This document shows positions 1 through 10,422 of a DNA stretch of 25,726 bases, piece by piece. The stretch comes from Plantago elongata (lineage: Eukaryota; Streptophyta; Magnoliopsida; Lamiales; Plantaginaceae): the NCBI GenBank assembly GCA_036897095.1, contig JAYMSP010002185.1, forward strand, positions 1 to 25,726, in the 5' to 3' direction. A program made the position numbers and the translations under genes. The number at the start of each line of letters is the position of its first letter. Position 1 is the first letter of the stretch. The notes beneath the pieces were generated by a model. The model ran no database searches. It was not told the origin of the DNA and was given only the letters and a program-made list of their open reading frames with translations.

Positions 1-18
1 AAAAGAATTCCTAGCCCT

Positions 19-89
19 TCTCCCCCCCCCTTTCCCCCCTCTTCTTCTATCCCCCCCCCCTCTCCCCCCCCCCCCCCCCCCCCCCCCCC
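19..89. repeat. Poly-C / polypyrimidine low-complexity tract
   Basis: Long runs of C are interrupted only by a few T and A, ending in an uninterrupted run of more than 20 C. On the opposite strand this gives several G-runs of three or more, so the sequence could form a G-quadruplex there and an i-motif here. Such tracts are often mis-sized in assemblies, so its exact length is uncertain. Confidence 0.85.
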
Positions 90-398
90 AATTTATAATC
101 GATTGTGTTTAATTTGTTACTTTGATTCGTTCACGTTCTATTTTGGTAAACATGTGTTTTCTTTTGTTTATGAACAATGAACCATATTGTAGTATTCTTA
201 CCGGTAAGTGTATTTAATTGGGAATTTTAGATGTTGGCTAACTAGCTACCACGCTGGATTTATTCTTAGGATAGTGTAACGTTATTTTATCAGAGCCGAT
301 CCACACTCCATTTTGGAGCAAATGTCGAGCTCCAAGAGCTACAACTATCTCTGACTCTAGAATTGTCTACAACAACCTCATATAAATATTCTATCCAC

Positions 399-629
399 CC
401 CGAATAACTTCATACATTAGAGTTGGTGTTTAATTTTATACGAAAAATTAAAATAATAATAAAAATTGAAGATGGTGGAGAAAAGTGTACTTTTAATGGT
501 AAAATGTGTAATTTATGTGCAAAGTTAAGATGATTTATTATTTCTTAATGGTGGTGTAACTTCTTTTTTTAGTAAAATATAAAGTTATGTGGTACATATA
601 AAACTGGTAAATGTATGAAGTTATTCGGG
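399..629. repeat. Inverted-repeat (MITE-like) element
   Basis: A perfect 20-base arm beginning CCCGAATAACTTC at 399-418 is repeated as its reverse complement at 610-629. The arms enclose about 190 bases of AT-rich, non-coding DNA. Size and structure resemble a non-autonomous DNA transposon, but I see no convincing target-site duplication outside the arms and do not recognise the terminal sequence. The superfamily is therefore unassigned. Confidence 0.65.
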
Positions 630-1364
630 ACCGATGAAATAATTGATATCCACATTCTTCAGAAGTAGTAAAAATGTTTGGTCATTTTCAAAAAAACCTA
701 CTTCTTACTTGTCCTCTTTTAATTGTCATCCAACATGATTATGGAAGATGAGACTGTCGTCTAGATAGATCCAATTCACATACATTATTTAGTTGCGATC
801 CGACAAATGAAGTTTATTATATGACATTTTAATTTAAATAAATGTTTATAGTTGAATATGTGACGTCCACGGATATATAATTTATTTCTAGAGAATTGTA
901 CGATTATTTCGTAAAAGAGTTGATTAATTCCCAATTGATGAAAGTAGAAGTATTTAATTGTAATTATGAAATTTATTAGGGACAACGATTGCAATTATGA
1001 GTGAGTGAGTGAGTGAATGGGTACCGTCCTTTCTCCTCCTGCTCGTAGCTCAGTCGTCACTGTTATCCGAGTTCAGACTATCGAGTCGAGTATACATTGG
1101 CCGGCAATTTGAATCTAATTAAGCTCGCTGGATAAAATTTTATTTACTTTAAACATATCGTCGTCATCGTGATTTTAATTAGATCTCCTAATTTGAAACC
1201 GTGGATTTACGCGCGGAGGGCCATCCAACAAGAAGAAAAGAAAGGGGATTGATTCTCTTGTCTAACTTCCCTATCTCTTTCCTTAACTATATTCTACTTC
1301 TTCGATACGAAACTATACAATACAACTCTAACCTAAGTTAGCTGTTACTCCGTTTCTTCAATCA

Positions 1365-4300
1365 ATGGCCATGGCCGGCTTGTACAGGCGTATTCTTCCT
1401 TCTCCACCAGCCATTGACTTTGCTTCTGTTGAAGGCAAGGTATTTCACTCCATCCATTACCTCTTTTTTTGCTCAATTTTTACTTGCTTAATTACATGTT
1501 TAAACTGAGGGATCGCCTTCTCTACAATCTATTCATGTATGATCTGAGCTTTTGCTGTTTTTCGAATTTTTTTTGTTATGGAGATTTAGATTTAAGCTTG
1601 CTGTAAGTTGTCAATGGAGTTTGGTGTCTTTTGCACAACTTTAAAGCTCTATTGATAGATAAACTAGGTTAAATAAGGTAAGGTTATGTGTTTCAAAATT
1701 AGGGATGTTGGTGAGTAGATCGCAACTGGATCATGAAATTATTGAATAGACCATCTGGTTTCTAATTCACACATGACAATGGGAAGGTGGGCGTGTCTGG
1801 AGTGTTGCAGAAGATGTAACGAGCTTATGCATCGTGAGAATTTTTCAGGCTTAATAGACTGTTTAGTCAAAAAATATAGGCCATTAGATAGGAGCTGGTT
1901 GTTGCCTACACTTCGTCACCTCGTGTTTTTGGTGATGATGTATCTATCGCAAGGTATAGTCATAAAATTTGGTTGTCATTGAGAATAGGACTAGCACTCA
2001 ACCTATAACTCAATCCCTTCATCAAGTCCGGACGATGATACTGAAGATGGTACTTGATATGTTGCACAACTGGTCAGACTTTGTACTTTTCCTTTTTGAA
2101 AAGTGAATCTCTCGGGTTGTATATGTAGACCTGTTAAGGTTGCTGTCCAAGTTACTCTTCACTACACTAATGGCCGAATTGCTAAAACTTGTTATAAGCA
2201 ACTATGTTCAGTTGTTCACTGTTTCTGGAATAGGGTCGTGTCTAGTTAGTAGTTTAAAACCTTGTTGATCTTATTATTCAAATAAGAGATCGTTGGAACA
2301 TCTCTTCGGTGCTGTGTATACTCTATTTGTTTAATTGATCCGTTTGGATTCTCTATCTCTGCAGGAGCTCTTCACAGAGGCCATTCACAGTGGAACTATG
2401 GAAGGCTTCTTCAAGTTAATTTCCTATTTCCAGACACAATCTGAACCTGCTTATTGTGGTTTGGCTAGCCTTTCTATGGTCTTGAACGCTCTTTCTATTG
2501 ATCCTGGCAGAAAATGGAAAGGTAACATATACTTGGCACTGGCAGGCATAATTTTACGGAATAGCTTCTTGTTGAAAACTATATCATTGATTTTCATAAC
2601 ATAGACATTATGAATTGTGTTCATTCATTTAATTTTCTGAATAAACGTCTGCTATAGGATCTAATTCTTTAACCATTTACTGCTGACAATCTTCTAAAAC
2701 ATATAGGCTTATTCTAATTCCATTTTCTGTTTCATTGTTTTGGCAATGATGTGGTAATTTGAATACTTCTTGATAGATCATCAAAAGGTTCACACACTTG
2801 ATTATTCGAGTTACAAAATAGGCACGCAATTTGACATGCAAAACTAGTATGGTGTGCCGACTAGCGTCCATTTTCAATGTTTGGTTAAATAGGATCCTTT
2901 TGCTATTTAGTTGGAAATATGGCATTACACTTTTCAACAAAGGGTGGTGTAAGTTTTCTTCTTTAAGAGCATAAATTCGATGTGGTTTAAGGCCTTTTAA
3001 GTGTCTGCTTCCTTTCTGTTCTGATTTTGGCTTTGGTTTGAATAAATCTCAGGACCTTGGAGGTGGTTTGATGAATCTATGTTGGATTGCTGTGAGCCGC
3101 TGGAAAAGGTAAAGGATAAAGGAATTTCATTTGGGAAAGTGATATGCTTGGCCCATTGTGCTGGAGCGAAAGTTGAAGCCTTTCGAACAAATCAAAGCAC
3201 TATAGATGATTTCCGTAAGTATGTCATGGCATGTTCCACTTCAGATGATTGCCATGTGATCTCATCGTATCACAGAGGAACTTTTAAACAGGTGGATGTC
3301 GAGATTCTCCTTCTACCTTATCACTTTTATTTCATAATTGTCAAATCAATGTGCTGTTTCTTTTCATTATCTTATGCACAAATTATTCTTCCTTGGATGG
3401 AGCTCTGTTGTGTTGTCTTCTTGCACACACACACCCCCAATGCATAGTTATTACTCAACATGTCAATGGTCTTTGTGTTGTATTGCTTGTTTACATGACA
3501 TTAATGAGTTGAGTGAAATACATGTTGCAGACTGGAACAGGTCATTTTTCACCTATTGGTGGCTATCACGCTGAAAAGGATATGGCACTGATTCTAGATG
3601 TTGCAAGGTTTAAATATCCTCCTCATTGGGTTCCACTCGCCCTTCTTTGGGAAGCTATGAATACTGTTGATGACGCAACTGGACTACGTCGAGGGTAACT
3701 TTTGTGCATTTTTTTCATTTTCTTTGTTAAGGGATTCAGTAATTAGTTGGAAATTTTGAATTCGTATTACCAGTTGTTCAGTCCTTATTACATCTGGTAG
3801 ATGCCGAAATGCAAGAGCATATTTTTTCTACTTTTATTGGTGAAGTGCCAGTAGAAAAGGTCAAATACCATTAAAATATAGCTGTATCTCCTTATTCTGT
3901 GTTGTTACCGTTTCTGTTTTGCTTCGCTTTATACTTCTAATGTAAATTCCAACAAATTCCTGCACTGAAGGAAGCATCATCGCTTTGGATGTTGACATAG
4001 ATGCATGTGGCACCCTGTATTATGCCATTTAATTTATCTTTTCCATTTGCAGGTTCATGCTTGTTTCTAGACATCAGAGAGCACCGGGTTTGCTTTATAC
4101 CTTGGTAAGATCCTCTAAAGGACAATGCTGCTAATCTCTGCAAACAATGAACATGCATAACTTTTGTTGTTTTTAGTGTAGCAATGTTTGTTGCGTGGCA
4201 TTACTATCTCAACGAAAGAGAAGAACATTTGACATTCTTCTGAAGTACGAGGGCAATTATAGCAACTTGACTGAATGCTGAATAGTTGGGCTTCTATTTC

Positions 4301-7083
4301 TAGTGATATATTTAGAGGCATCTTGTGGTGCATTTGCTTCAAAGTTTTCAAATAGTCAAATAGGGTATCACATGTTAATTTTATAATAAATTTATGGACC
4401 AACAAATCTTTTTTAGCAACTTTCAGTTGAGTCTCTCAGTTAAATTCCCCTTTGATTGACCATTATTATGATTTATGGTGACTCGGTGCCGTATATGTTC
4501 TTCAAAAGAGCTTGTCTCAAGTAGAGACCTGAATTTGTCGTGCTGGTTAAACGTATACAATATTACACAATTAAAGACCTGAATTTGCGGTGCTGATTCT
4601 CGTCATATAACACAATTATATACAATACGGTTAGGCTATATGGAAATTTGTTATTCCAGAATCCATGCTGATAAAATTGAATATGAGGAAGTCTGTGTTT
4701 TGAAGTCGATTTTGTCATTATGGTCTGTTTTGTTACAGATATATTAGGATTTAGGATTTCTCTGTTTGCTTGTAATGACTAATGAAATGACTACAAGTGT
4801 TTCATGAGCCAACACCGTTTTCTTAGCTGCTCCACTGAAATTTGTTCCTTTGGTGTTTTACAGAGCTGCAAACACGAGAGTTGGATTACCACTGCAAAAT
4901 ATTTGATGGATGATGTCCCAATGCTCCTAAGTTCGGGTAAAGTGAGGGATGCAAAGGATGTCCTCTTAACCGTTGTCACTTCTCTACCATCAAATTTTAC
5001 GGACTTCATCAAGTGGGTGGCTGAGGTTCGTAGAAAAGAGGATGGTGGTGAAAGTCTATGTCAAGAAGAGAAAGAGAGGCTTGCTTGCAAGGTGAAGTGT
5101 GACCGTTAAATAGTTGCTATGATTCAGAACCATGCACATGCACACACACATTTTCTATTCTTCTTTACCCTTGATCTATGCTACAAGTTCCTTTTACAGC
5201 CGTTAAATATGTGATAACGTGACAGATGCAAGCAAAGACTTTCTATTTCTGTCAACCGCGATATGAGGACCAAAGTGCACTTTTTTTCAAGTAAATATCT
5301 AAGAATTAGTTGCTACACACCCATCCAATGGATGGGATATAGTACAAATATATTGCACAGAATCTGGAGTACTCTGATACACATAAGAATTGTCGGCATG
5401 GTATTTGAATTTTGACATTGTCTACTTGTTTTCCCAGGAGGATGTATTGAAACAAGTGCAAGGTACTGGCCTCTACAAGCACGTGACTGGCATTCTGTCC
5501 TCCGAAACACGTTCCTCTTCGGGTCTTCAAGATAGTTTGCCTGATATAGCTGCTAGTGTATGCTGCCAAGGGGCTGGGATTTTTTCTGGGAATTCAGGCT
5601 CAAATAAATATTGCTGCAGGGAGACATGTGTGAGATGTTATAGAGCTACTAATGCGGACAAGCGTGTTACTGTAGTGTCTGGGACAGTGGTTAATGGTGG
5701 TGGAGAACAAGGAGTCGACATGCTAGTCCCATTATCTCAATCAGAGCCTAGTTCATGTGGTGGTGGTGACTCATGTAGTTACTCTGGTATGCATCCAGTA
5801 AGCAACGATATCTTGACTGCACTTTTACTGGCATTGCCTCCGGAGACATGGTCTGGCATCAAAGACAAAGAAGTTTTGCATGAAGTATCTGGTCTGGTCT
5901 CAACAGATTCTCTTCCGCCATTACTTCAAGAAGAGGTAATGATATTTACTGGGTATTTGAGGTGGTTGATTGAGATTTTGTTTGCTTGGTCTGTTTACTT
6001 GAAAATTAAGACATTGAATGGATTGATTTAATTGGCAAGAAGTGATTAAAAAGGAACAAACGGGAGGAAAAATATGGGGAAGTTTGTGTGTTGTGTGAAT
6101 GATCAACGGGAGTCAGAAGTACAAAAATAAAAGGCGTGTCAGGTGATGCATTAGCAAGCTAAAATGCTATCTGAATGAAAATTAAATCATACTAGTGTTT
6201 GGTTCACTCTCGTTATCCATCCTATCATGAACCTTTATGCGGTCATAGGCATAAACCCTGTTGCAGCTATAGTGCCAATGTAATTTAACTTTTGTACATC
6301 ATTCTGATGAAAACACTAAGTTTTCTAGTTCCCTAATAACCAAAAAGAAAGGATAGCGGATTTGCTGTATTATGTATACGAAACTATGTTCTTTTAGTAC
6401 ATAATCTACATATGAATGAGTACACATGTGGTTTCCGTTTGATGTTTCTAAATGTTTCTGGACCTTCTAAGAGTAACTTCTATTATGATGGAAGACTCCA
6501 TGTTTATGTGAGAGTCTTGAGTTACATGTCACTTCGGCCTTTTCCTCATTAAAATCACCACCAATATTAGCTAGCTCAGGCTTGGTATCTGAAGTTAGTT
6601 GGATCCTATTCTAGACTGATCTTTTCTATAGGACATTTGTGAATCAACTCCAAGATTATTCATTATTTTAGTTTCTTAGCTTTCCATGCCTGTCGCCTGA
6701 TGAGGTTGGCGTTTGAAAAGAAGCATAGCAAAGGAACTCATAAAATAAATTTATATACATGTTTAACAATTGAAAAAAAAAGAATTCTCCAGCAGCAACC
6801 TGGGCATCTTTTTCTCTTCTTGCATTGCATACTTGTTCGGGATCTATGTTCTCTTCTTTTATCCTGGACATCTTTTTCTCTTTTTGCATTGCATACTTGT
6901 TTGGTATCTATGTTTTCTTCTTATAACCCGGACTCAGTCTTGTTGGTCAAGCCTTTCTGGTAACTAAAGATTTTATTTTACATGTGATTGTGCCAGGTTC
7001 TAAATTTACGAGGTCAGCTGCTTATGCTGAAGAGGTGTAAAGACAACAAAGTAGATGATGATCTAGGTGCTCCTCTAATCTAA
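1365..7083 (+). CDS. PCS: Phytochelatin synthase (glutathione gamma-glutamylcysteinyltransferase), eight exons
   Basis: Exons: 1365-1439, 2365-2521, 3053-3291, 3531-3694, 4053-4104, 4864-5091, 5438-5935 and 6997-7083. All introns are GT-AG and phases join cleanly, giving 1500 bases and 499 residues, the usual size for plant enzymes. The enzyme is cytosolic and polymerises glutathione into phytochelatins that bind cadmium, arsenic and other metals. The papain-like N-terminal half (about residues 1-220) has the catalytic triad at the standard positions: Cys56 (in [11 protein letters not shown]), His162 (in [12 protein letters not shown]) and Asp180 (in [13 protein letters not shown]). Cys90, Cys91, Cys109 and Cys113 are also kept. 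The variable C-terminal half has the Cys pairs typical of the metal-sensing region (CCQGAG, then [10 protein letters not shown]) and ends near DDDLGAPLI, like Arabidopsis PCS1. The start gives MAMAGLYRR, a normal plant PCS beginning; a second ATG lies two codons later. No inactivating change is seen. Confidence 0.96.
4524..4600. repeat. Short direct repeat in PCS intron 5
   Basis: The string AGACCTGAATTTG followed by a near-identical GTGCTG segment occurs at about 4525 and again at about 4575. The period is roughly 50 bases, and each copy is followed by a related ACACAATTA-containing stretch. This looks like a small tandem duplication inside the 759-base intron 5. Confidence 0.6.
6799..6926. 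repeat. 64-bp tandem duplication in PCS intron 7
   Basis: Two adjacent units of 64 bases, 6799-6862 and 6863-6926, differ at only a few positions. Both begin CCTGG(G/A)CATCTTTTTCTC and both contain TTGCATTGCATACTTGTT. They lie about 70 bases before the acceptor of the last PCS exon and are pyrimidine-rich, so they lengthen the T/C-rich region upstream of that acceptor. Confidence 0.85.
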
Positions 7084-7148
7084 TTATTCTCTTTTCTATC
7101 GTTTTTATTGTTGTAAAATAAGGATTCAAATCCATATTCTTGTGGGTT

Positions 7149-7154
7149 AATAAA
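7149..7154 (+). terminator. Candidate PCS polyadenylation signal
   Basis: An AATAAA hexamer lies 66 bases after the PCS stop codon, at a suitable distance to end the normal 499-residue transcript. If transcription continues past it, the candidate alternative last exon at 7217-7509 could be included. Confidence 0.4.
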
Positions 7155-7216
7155 TGCTCGAAGCACCTAATTGTTTTTGGTCGAATGCTACAAGACAACT
7201 GATTTCCATGTTATAG

Positions 7217-7509
7217 GTTTGAGCCCGAAGTGCACAAATTCTATACCTGAGACAATGTTTGTCCGGAGAATGAATTTCAGCTCAAGGCATAACTTGCACC
7301 AGAAAAACTCTGGTAATATGACTGCATTCTCAATTAGCACGCCTTATTTGCGTCACCCAGGGATATTCCCTCCAGGAGTATGGCAGCCTGGAAAGGAATA
7401 TCCAAGGCCAGGCAGATCATGGGATGAAATTAGACCACCCCGAATTGCCTGCCCCAAGAGTTTATTTAACATCCATTCCATGAGCCTTAGAGTAGCCGAT
7501 ATGCAGTAG
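7217..7509 (+). CDS. Candidate alternative last exon of PCS, or a separate small ORF
   Basis: An open frame runs unbroken from 7171 to a TAG at 7507-7509. A good acceptor (TTATAG) ends at 7216. A possible donor inside the normal last PCS exon (CTAG|GTGCTC, after 7066) has the matching phase. Joining them would replace the last residues of PCS with Gly plus a 96-residue tail, giving 591 aa. The tail is Pro/Gly-rich in its middle (PGIFPPGVWQPGKEYPRPG) and basic before that; I do not recognise it. The removed 150-base intron is T-rich, as expected in plants. The donor is weak and the normal stop is conserved, so this would be a minor isoform. A remnant of another gene, or chance, are the alternatives. 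Confidence 0.35.
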
Positions 7510-8510
7510 TACTCTAGTCTAATGCAGATTTTTATGAAGTAGATTACCTGTAGTATTCTTCCAGAACTTTATCTGAAGGGTCGATTCAGTGAAAGCGTAA
7601 GATGGGCATGCTTGATGAACCGTTCGATTCTTCAGATTTCACTGTACAGTAAGTAGTACAGTACAGTGTAGGTAACATTAATGTACATATATATGGGGTT
7701 TTTGTGTATATACACGTATGAGAATCTGATGTTGGAATCGTTAGGATCTAAACACTATTACGTAGCTAGATCACGAAATTGGTCGAGTGAAGTGGAGTAT
7801 TAGTTGAGACGAGAGACTTTGAGTGAGTCCATTTCTTTGTTAATGCAAAAGCCGCCAATCAAAATTCGACCACAGAAGGGGACAAAAGAGTCACGTTGCT
7901 ATTCACGGATCATGAAAAATCCTCCAATCAACTTCGCTCACTTTTGCCAATATGGTAATAATAAAACCAAATATTGCATATATAACCCCAAGCATATTCT
8001 ATATTGACTAGGTGCCCCATCAATATTTCTACCATTTACACAATTGCCCCTCCAAGAGCCTATCACCATCTATGGTACCCATTGTCGGCAGCATTACCTG
8101 ACTTGAATGCTTAATTCGAATATGGATGGAACTCAACTATTTTATCTTGAAATAAATTCACTTTTTAACTTAAGATTTTAGTGCATTTCATTTTGAAAAT
8201 AAATATTCACTTATTATATCCATATTGCATAGTTCGCGGTTCGACATGAATACAGCATCAACGGATAGTGTAAGGTGAATCGAAGAATTCAGGTAGCATA
8301 GTGTATCAACTAAAATCATAAAATTAAATATAAATGGGTCATTTTACAAAAACTGAAAACAACATTAACGGATGGGATGAAATAAAACATCATTATACTA
8401 TAAAAAGCCACTATATTTATACTCTTTGTGTATTATTTATTATAGTACATAAGTAATTTTCGGTTAAAGTTTAATATACAAACTCATATCTTATTATTAA
8501 GTGGAAAATG

Positions 8511-8702
8511 ATGTAGTATGTTTTTTTTTTTAATAAGCTAATTATATTAAAATGTATACATTATCCAATATAGCTCCTTGCCTTAAGGAGAACCATCAAT
8601 CACCATATAATTCCAGCATTGTCGGGTTCAAACTCTGCACCTCCGGTATACAACTCAATTCCTTGCCACCGGATCATCTTATGACTCCATAATGTAGTAT
8701 GT
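8511..8702 (-). mobile_element. tRNA-derived SINE with target-site duplication
   Basis: The exact 11-base repeat ATGTAGTATGT flanks the insert at 8511-8521 and 8692-8702. Read on the minus strand, the roughly 170-base body starts near 8691 and has a box-A-like TGGCAAGGAATTGAG (complement of 8654-8668). It also has a box-B-like GAGTTTGAACCC (complement of 8624-8635) at the spacing expected for an RNA polymerase III promoter, and it ends in an A-run seen here as T-run 8521-8531. This combination is diagnostic of a SINE retroposon. It encodes no protein, and the family is not identified. Confidence 0.78.
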
Positions 8703-9292
8703 GTTACGACTGTAATATATTATTTTTAATTTTTACATTATGAATAAATTGAAATGTGAATTTTTTTATAAACAATAGAAATTAAAAATGGTAAATATAA
8801 TCACCATTTTGTACGGAAATAGTATACGATGATTTAGAAGTCAAGAAAATAATGCTATTATTGCTACGTATGAATCAACGAAGAAGGAGGGGGCGAGAGT
8901 GTAGGGCTGCAAGTGCTATATATGTACAATTAAATTAGTGAATAACTTCTATAGTCAAAAGTCCAAAAAATAATGCCACAGCAGGGAGTCTGCATGTAGT
9001 TAGGCGGGCTTGTCGCTGTTGGCAATTCACATTAAATCCTTAACATTATGGCACTTTACAAATGAGGGAGTGTTATAAGTACATTTATTTAGATGTACTT
9101 GTAGTCCGTGATATATAAATAATTTAATTGAACAGTTTACATTTATAATTTAAAATTAATTTATAATTAAATTTAAAGATGATTGATAAAAAAAGTTAAA
9201 ATAAGTAATATGGGACGGGACAGAAAAAGTAACAGACAAACTAATAAACCAAGTAAGTAAGACAATGATGTAGGCTAACTATTAAGCTATTT

Positions 9293-9587
9293 AGTAAAAC
9301 TAGCTGAAGATGTAGCTTTTTTTTCAACCAGCTAACTTGTTAGCTTATCAAACCAACTAGATTTTCAGCTAGATTGTTTGAAAAGCTGCGCGTTTACGTA
9401 ACGAGCTGAAAAACTAGCTGAAAGATAGTGGTACTGAGTAGTAAAACTAGCTTGATAGGTATCTTTTATTTTCCTAACAAGTTAACTTTATTAGCTTATC
9501 AAACCAGTTAACGTGTTTAAAAAGCTGCACGTTCATATAACGAACTTTTTATGAAAAAGAAATTATTGAACTGAAAAGCTAGTGGTA
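9293..9587. repeat. Degenerate tandem duplication, about 147 bp period
   Basis: Two diverged copies start with AGTAAAACTAGCT at 9293 and 9440 and end with AGTGGTA at about 9433 and 9587. In between they share TTAGCTTATCAAACCA and AAAGCTGC(G/A)CGTT in the same order. The recurring AGCTAGCTG-like motifs resemble the interiors of some plant hAT-type MITEs, but no clear terminal repeats were found, so the element type is open. Confidence 0.6.
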
Positions 9588-10270
9588 AAGAAGGTTATAG
9601 CCTAGAGCTGTAGAGTTAGTTTATAAGCTTAAGGTTCAAAGTCCAGGTCTCAAATCACCAATTTTTGCTTCTTATACTATGATTCTCCCTGTGCTCTGAT
9701 TTAAGTATTTCTTCTTTCTAAATTTTAAGCATCTCAAAATATATTTTTTGAATTCGCCACAAATGTAAGAAAATAATTTAAATTATGACAATATCCACCC
9801 GCTGCAATTCAATCATAATCTCGAACATGGAATTTTAATACTTAGCATTAATCGAAAGAAAAAAAGAACAAAAGTCCGTGAATACTTTATTGTATATAAG
9901 TATTTGTTTATAAGTTGAAGACAACTTGTAACAATACGCAATTCATATCCTGACACCGTTGGTATAGTCAGTACGAGTAATAGCTATAGCATGTTTAATA
10001 GATAGGATGTCAAGTTAGACTAGCTTATTTTGGTATAAGATTGGGTTGTTGGAATCTTGTATTAAGACATTATCTGTGAAAGACGGTATTTTCAGTAATA
10101 AAATATTATTTTCTAAAATAAAAATTATCAAAATTTTAGATATCCTAAGGTATTTTCCAAATAGAGAATGAATTCAGGATGAAGTCGCAATTTTCCTAAA
10201 AAGGGACACAATCTCATTTATTCTTAAATCATAAATTCATAATCCTCCAGAAAAGGAGACGTCATGGAAC

Positions 10271-10290
10271 TATATACTATATATATATAC
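10271..10290 (+). promoter_or_regulatory. Candidate FAO TATA region
   Basis: An alternating TATATACTATATATATATAC stretch lies about 130-150 bases before the FAO start codon, a plausible distance for a TATA box plus a 5' untranslated leader of about 100 bases. It could also be a simple TA repeat. Confidence 0.4.
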
Positions 10291-10422
10291 AGAGTAAAGG
10301 GAACAAGTAATCGATTTAACGAGTCTACTTGAATCGTGATTCGTGACATATAACAGAAATATAGTACTAGTACTAGCCTCTCTCTAGCCAAATCGTTAAT
10401 TGTACAGTTGCTATTTGCTCGA

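Larger units (their letters stand above)
1..1364. other. Intergenic region upstream of PCS
   Basis: No convincing gene is visible here. The stretch contains a poly-C tract (19-89), an inverted-repeat element (399-629), a short GAGT tetranucleotide run (about 998-1017) and the presumed promoter and 5' untranslated region of the PCS gene. The short open frame on the minus strand at 785-994 is AT-rich and resembles no protein I recognise. A weak TATA-like stretch (AACTATATTC, about 1287-1296) lies some 70-80 bases before the PCS start codon, but this is only a guess at the core promoter. Confidence 0.6.
7510..10422. other. Intergenic region between PCS and FAO
   Basis: AT-rich DNA with no convincing gene. 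It carries the probable PCS 3' end, a SINE (about 8522-8691), a stowaway-like remnant near 9210-9220 (GGGACGGGACAG), a degenerate tandem duplication (9293-9587) and the FAO promoter. The open frame at 7804-8007 shows no recognisable similarity and has an unremarkable start. Confidence 0.6.

Noticed and set aside
1773..1982. 69-residue ORF
   Set aside because: It lies wholly in PCS intron 1, has no similarity and no support as an exon; skipping it keeps the PCS reading frame and the conserved protein.
3079..3447. 122-residue open frame taken as a separate gene
   Set aside because: Its first part is PCS exon 3; the rest reads through the exon 3 donor into intron 3.
5140..5152. CACACA microsatellite in PCS intron 6
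   Set aside because: Only a few units long and interrupted; not worth a feature.
9604..9660. tRNA-like GGTTCAAAGTCC segment
   Set aside because: The box-B-like word is present but I could not fold acceptor, D and anticodon arms, and found no good box A, so it is neither a tRNA gene nor a clear SINE.
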